DNA from: Deltaproteobacteria bacterium | GTDB taxonomy: Bacteria; Desulfobacterota; Binatia; UBA9968 | Length of the DNA: 7,573 nucleotides | NCBI GenBank assembly: GCA_021323355.1 | Contig: JAJONK010000106.1 | Location: forward strand, 1 to 7,573 | Direction: 5' to 3' | In this document: positions 7,131 through 7,573 of the stretch, piece after piece | Layout of the letters: each line of letters begins with the position of its first letter | How positions within the stretch are numbered: the first letter of the stretch is position 1 | The notes under the pieces: generated by a model | What the model was told of the DNA's origin: nothing | The model's database searches: none | The model's input: only the letters and a program-made list of their open reading frames with translations | Position numbers and translations under genes: made by a program

Positions 7131-7145
7131 GTTGGTCAGGCCAAC
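7131..7145. promoter_or_regulatory. Inverted repeat GTTGG-N5-CCAAC, possible activator site
   Basis: Perfect 5-base arms at 7131-7135 and 7141-7145. Its centre is about 52 bases upstream of the predicted permease transcription start, a place where activators often bind. It is followed on the plus strand by a run of six T (7149-7154), so a weak terminator hairpin is an alternative reading. Confidence 0.3.
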
Positions 7146-7197
7146 GTATTTTTTACTGCGCCGATGGAGGTCATCGTAAGCTGGAATCCTGCGAATC

Positions 7198-7226
7198 TTG
7201 ACAATCGTTTAGGTCTTAAATATTTT
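7198..7226 (+). promoter_or_regulatory. Candidate sigma-70 type promoter of the B12/radical SAM-type gene
   Basis: A perfect TTGACA at 7198-7203 is separated by exactly 17 bases from TATTTT at 7221-7226, which matches the -10 consensus at four of six positions. The predicted start near 7233 gives a leader of about 35 bases before the ATG at 7268. Confidence 0.6.
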
Positions 7227-7246
7227 GGTCTGAACCATCGATTGTC
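7200..7246. promoter_or_regulatory. Perfect 8-base inverted repeat bracketing the promoter (GACAATCG / CGATTGTC)
   Basis: The left arm (7200-7207) overlaps the -35 box and the right arm (7239-7246) lies just beyond the predicted start; 31 bases separate them. The promoter core sits between two identical, oppositely oriented sites. This could be a pair of operator half-sites, though 8-base repeats can arise by chance. Confidence 0.4.
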
Positions 7247-7267
7247 CTTCCGCTATTAGGGAGACAC

Positions 7268-7573
7268 ATGAAAATTCTTTTTGTTACGCCGCCTATGGGA
7301 AATTGGGCCCCCTGGGGTGAGCGCCACGTGGCTGTCAATTCACTGCACGCCCAGCTTGCGGCCTTCATCAGAGAACAGAATGCCGCTGAGGTGGAGGTGC
7401 TTGATTGCCGCGCGCTCGCACTCGATGACGAAGGCATGCTCGATAAAATTAAACAAAGCCGCCCCGATGTTGTTTTTTTTGGCAACATGATTGCCGCCGC
7501 GGGGGGCGCCGCGCAGCTTAATCGCTTTCATGCAGCCATGAAGCGAATCAAGGACGTGTTGCCGAGCACCATT
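7268..7573 (+). CDS. N-terminal cobalamin-binding-type domain, probably a B12-dependent radical SAM protein, 3' end outside window
   Basis: The frame is open for 102 codons to the window edge. It begins MKILFVTPPMGNW, the strand-and-PP opening typical of B12-binding radical SAM proteins (BchE/HpnJ-like class). HAQLAAFIRE (27-36) follows where these proteins have the LAA-L helix. Then come VEVLDCRAL (42-50) and IKQSRPDVVFFGNM (61-74), matching the usual I---PDVVG-S pattern, and a helix ending in IKDVLP (94-99). This is the Rossmann-like cobalamin-binding fold; the radical SAM CxxxCxxC motif would lie beyond the window, so the full identity is unproven. The ATG at 7268 follows AGGGAG (7258-7263) with a four-base spacer. 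It is divergent from the permease gene and has its own candidate promoter. Confidence 0.7.
   Translation, partial: MKILFVTPPMGNWAPWGERHVAVNSLHAQLAAFIREQNAAEVEVLDCRALALDDEGMLDKIKQSRPDVVFFGNMIAAAGGAAQLNRFHAAMKRIKDVLPSTI

Noticed and set aside
7216..7531. Minus-strand open frames overlapping the start of the B12-binding gene
   Set aside because: They are antisense to a frame with a good ribosome binding site, promoter and recognisable domain.

Overview
The window carries six protein genes and no RNA genes, mobile elements or CRISPR. It starts inside one gene and stops inside another. The gene families suggest a Gram-negative, chromosomal context: an ArnT-like membrane glycosyltransferase, an undecaprenyl-diphosphatase, a VTT-domain (TVP38/DedA superfamily) membrane protein, a UPF0182 giant membrane protein, a NitT/TauT-type ABC permease and a cobalamin-binding radical SAM-type protein. 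Base composition looks roughly balanced, near 50% GC by eye. A combination of UPF0182, orphan NitT/TauT permeases and B12-radical SAM proteins would fit an uncultured soil or sediment delta-proteobacterium-like lineage, but this taxonomic guess is weak.

Layout. Positions 1-1422 (+) hold the 3' part of the glycosyltransferase. It is followed after 66 bases by uppP at 1489-2313 (+), whose ribosome binding site lies in a perfect 12-base tandem duplication. A short convergent gap with a GC-rich inverted repeat separates uppP from the VTT gene at 2375-3103 (-). Upstream of that on the same strand is the 896-residue UPF0182 gene at 3329-6019 (-). A strong hairpin terminator at 6142-6176 ends the transcript of the ABC permease at 6198-7043 (-). 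A 224-base divergent regulatory region (7044-7267) then separates the permease from the B12-binding/radical SAM-type gene that begins at 7268 (+) and leaves the window.

How the genes may work together. The left three genes share a possible theme, the undecaprenyl-phosphate lipid carrier: a polyprenyl-phosphate-sugar-dependent transferase, the phosphatase that regenerates the carrier, and a member of the superfamily that includes undecaprenyl-phosphate translocases. That link is inferred from family knowledge and proximity. The permease seems to be a single-gene unit with its own promoter and terminator, without the ATPase or binding protein it would need. The divergent region has the densest regulatory structure: TTGACA -35 boxes on both strands and three inverted repeats placed over or beside them. 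I did not find a clearly new multi-gene system; the most unusual items are the regulatory architecture at 7044-7267, the duplicated ribosome binding site, and the large UPF0182 protein of unknown function.
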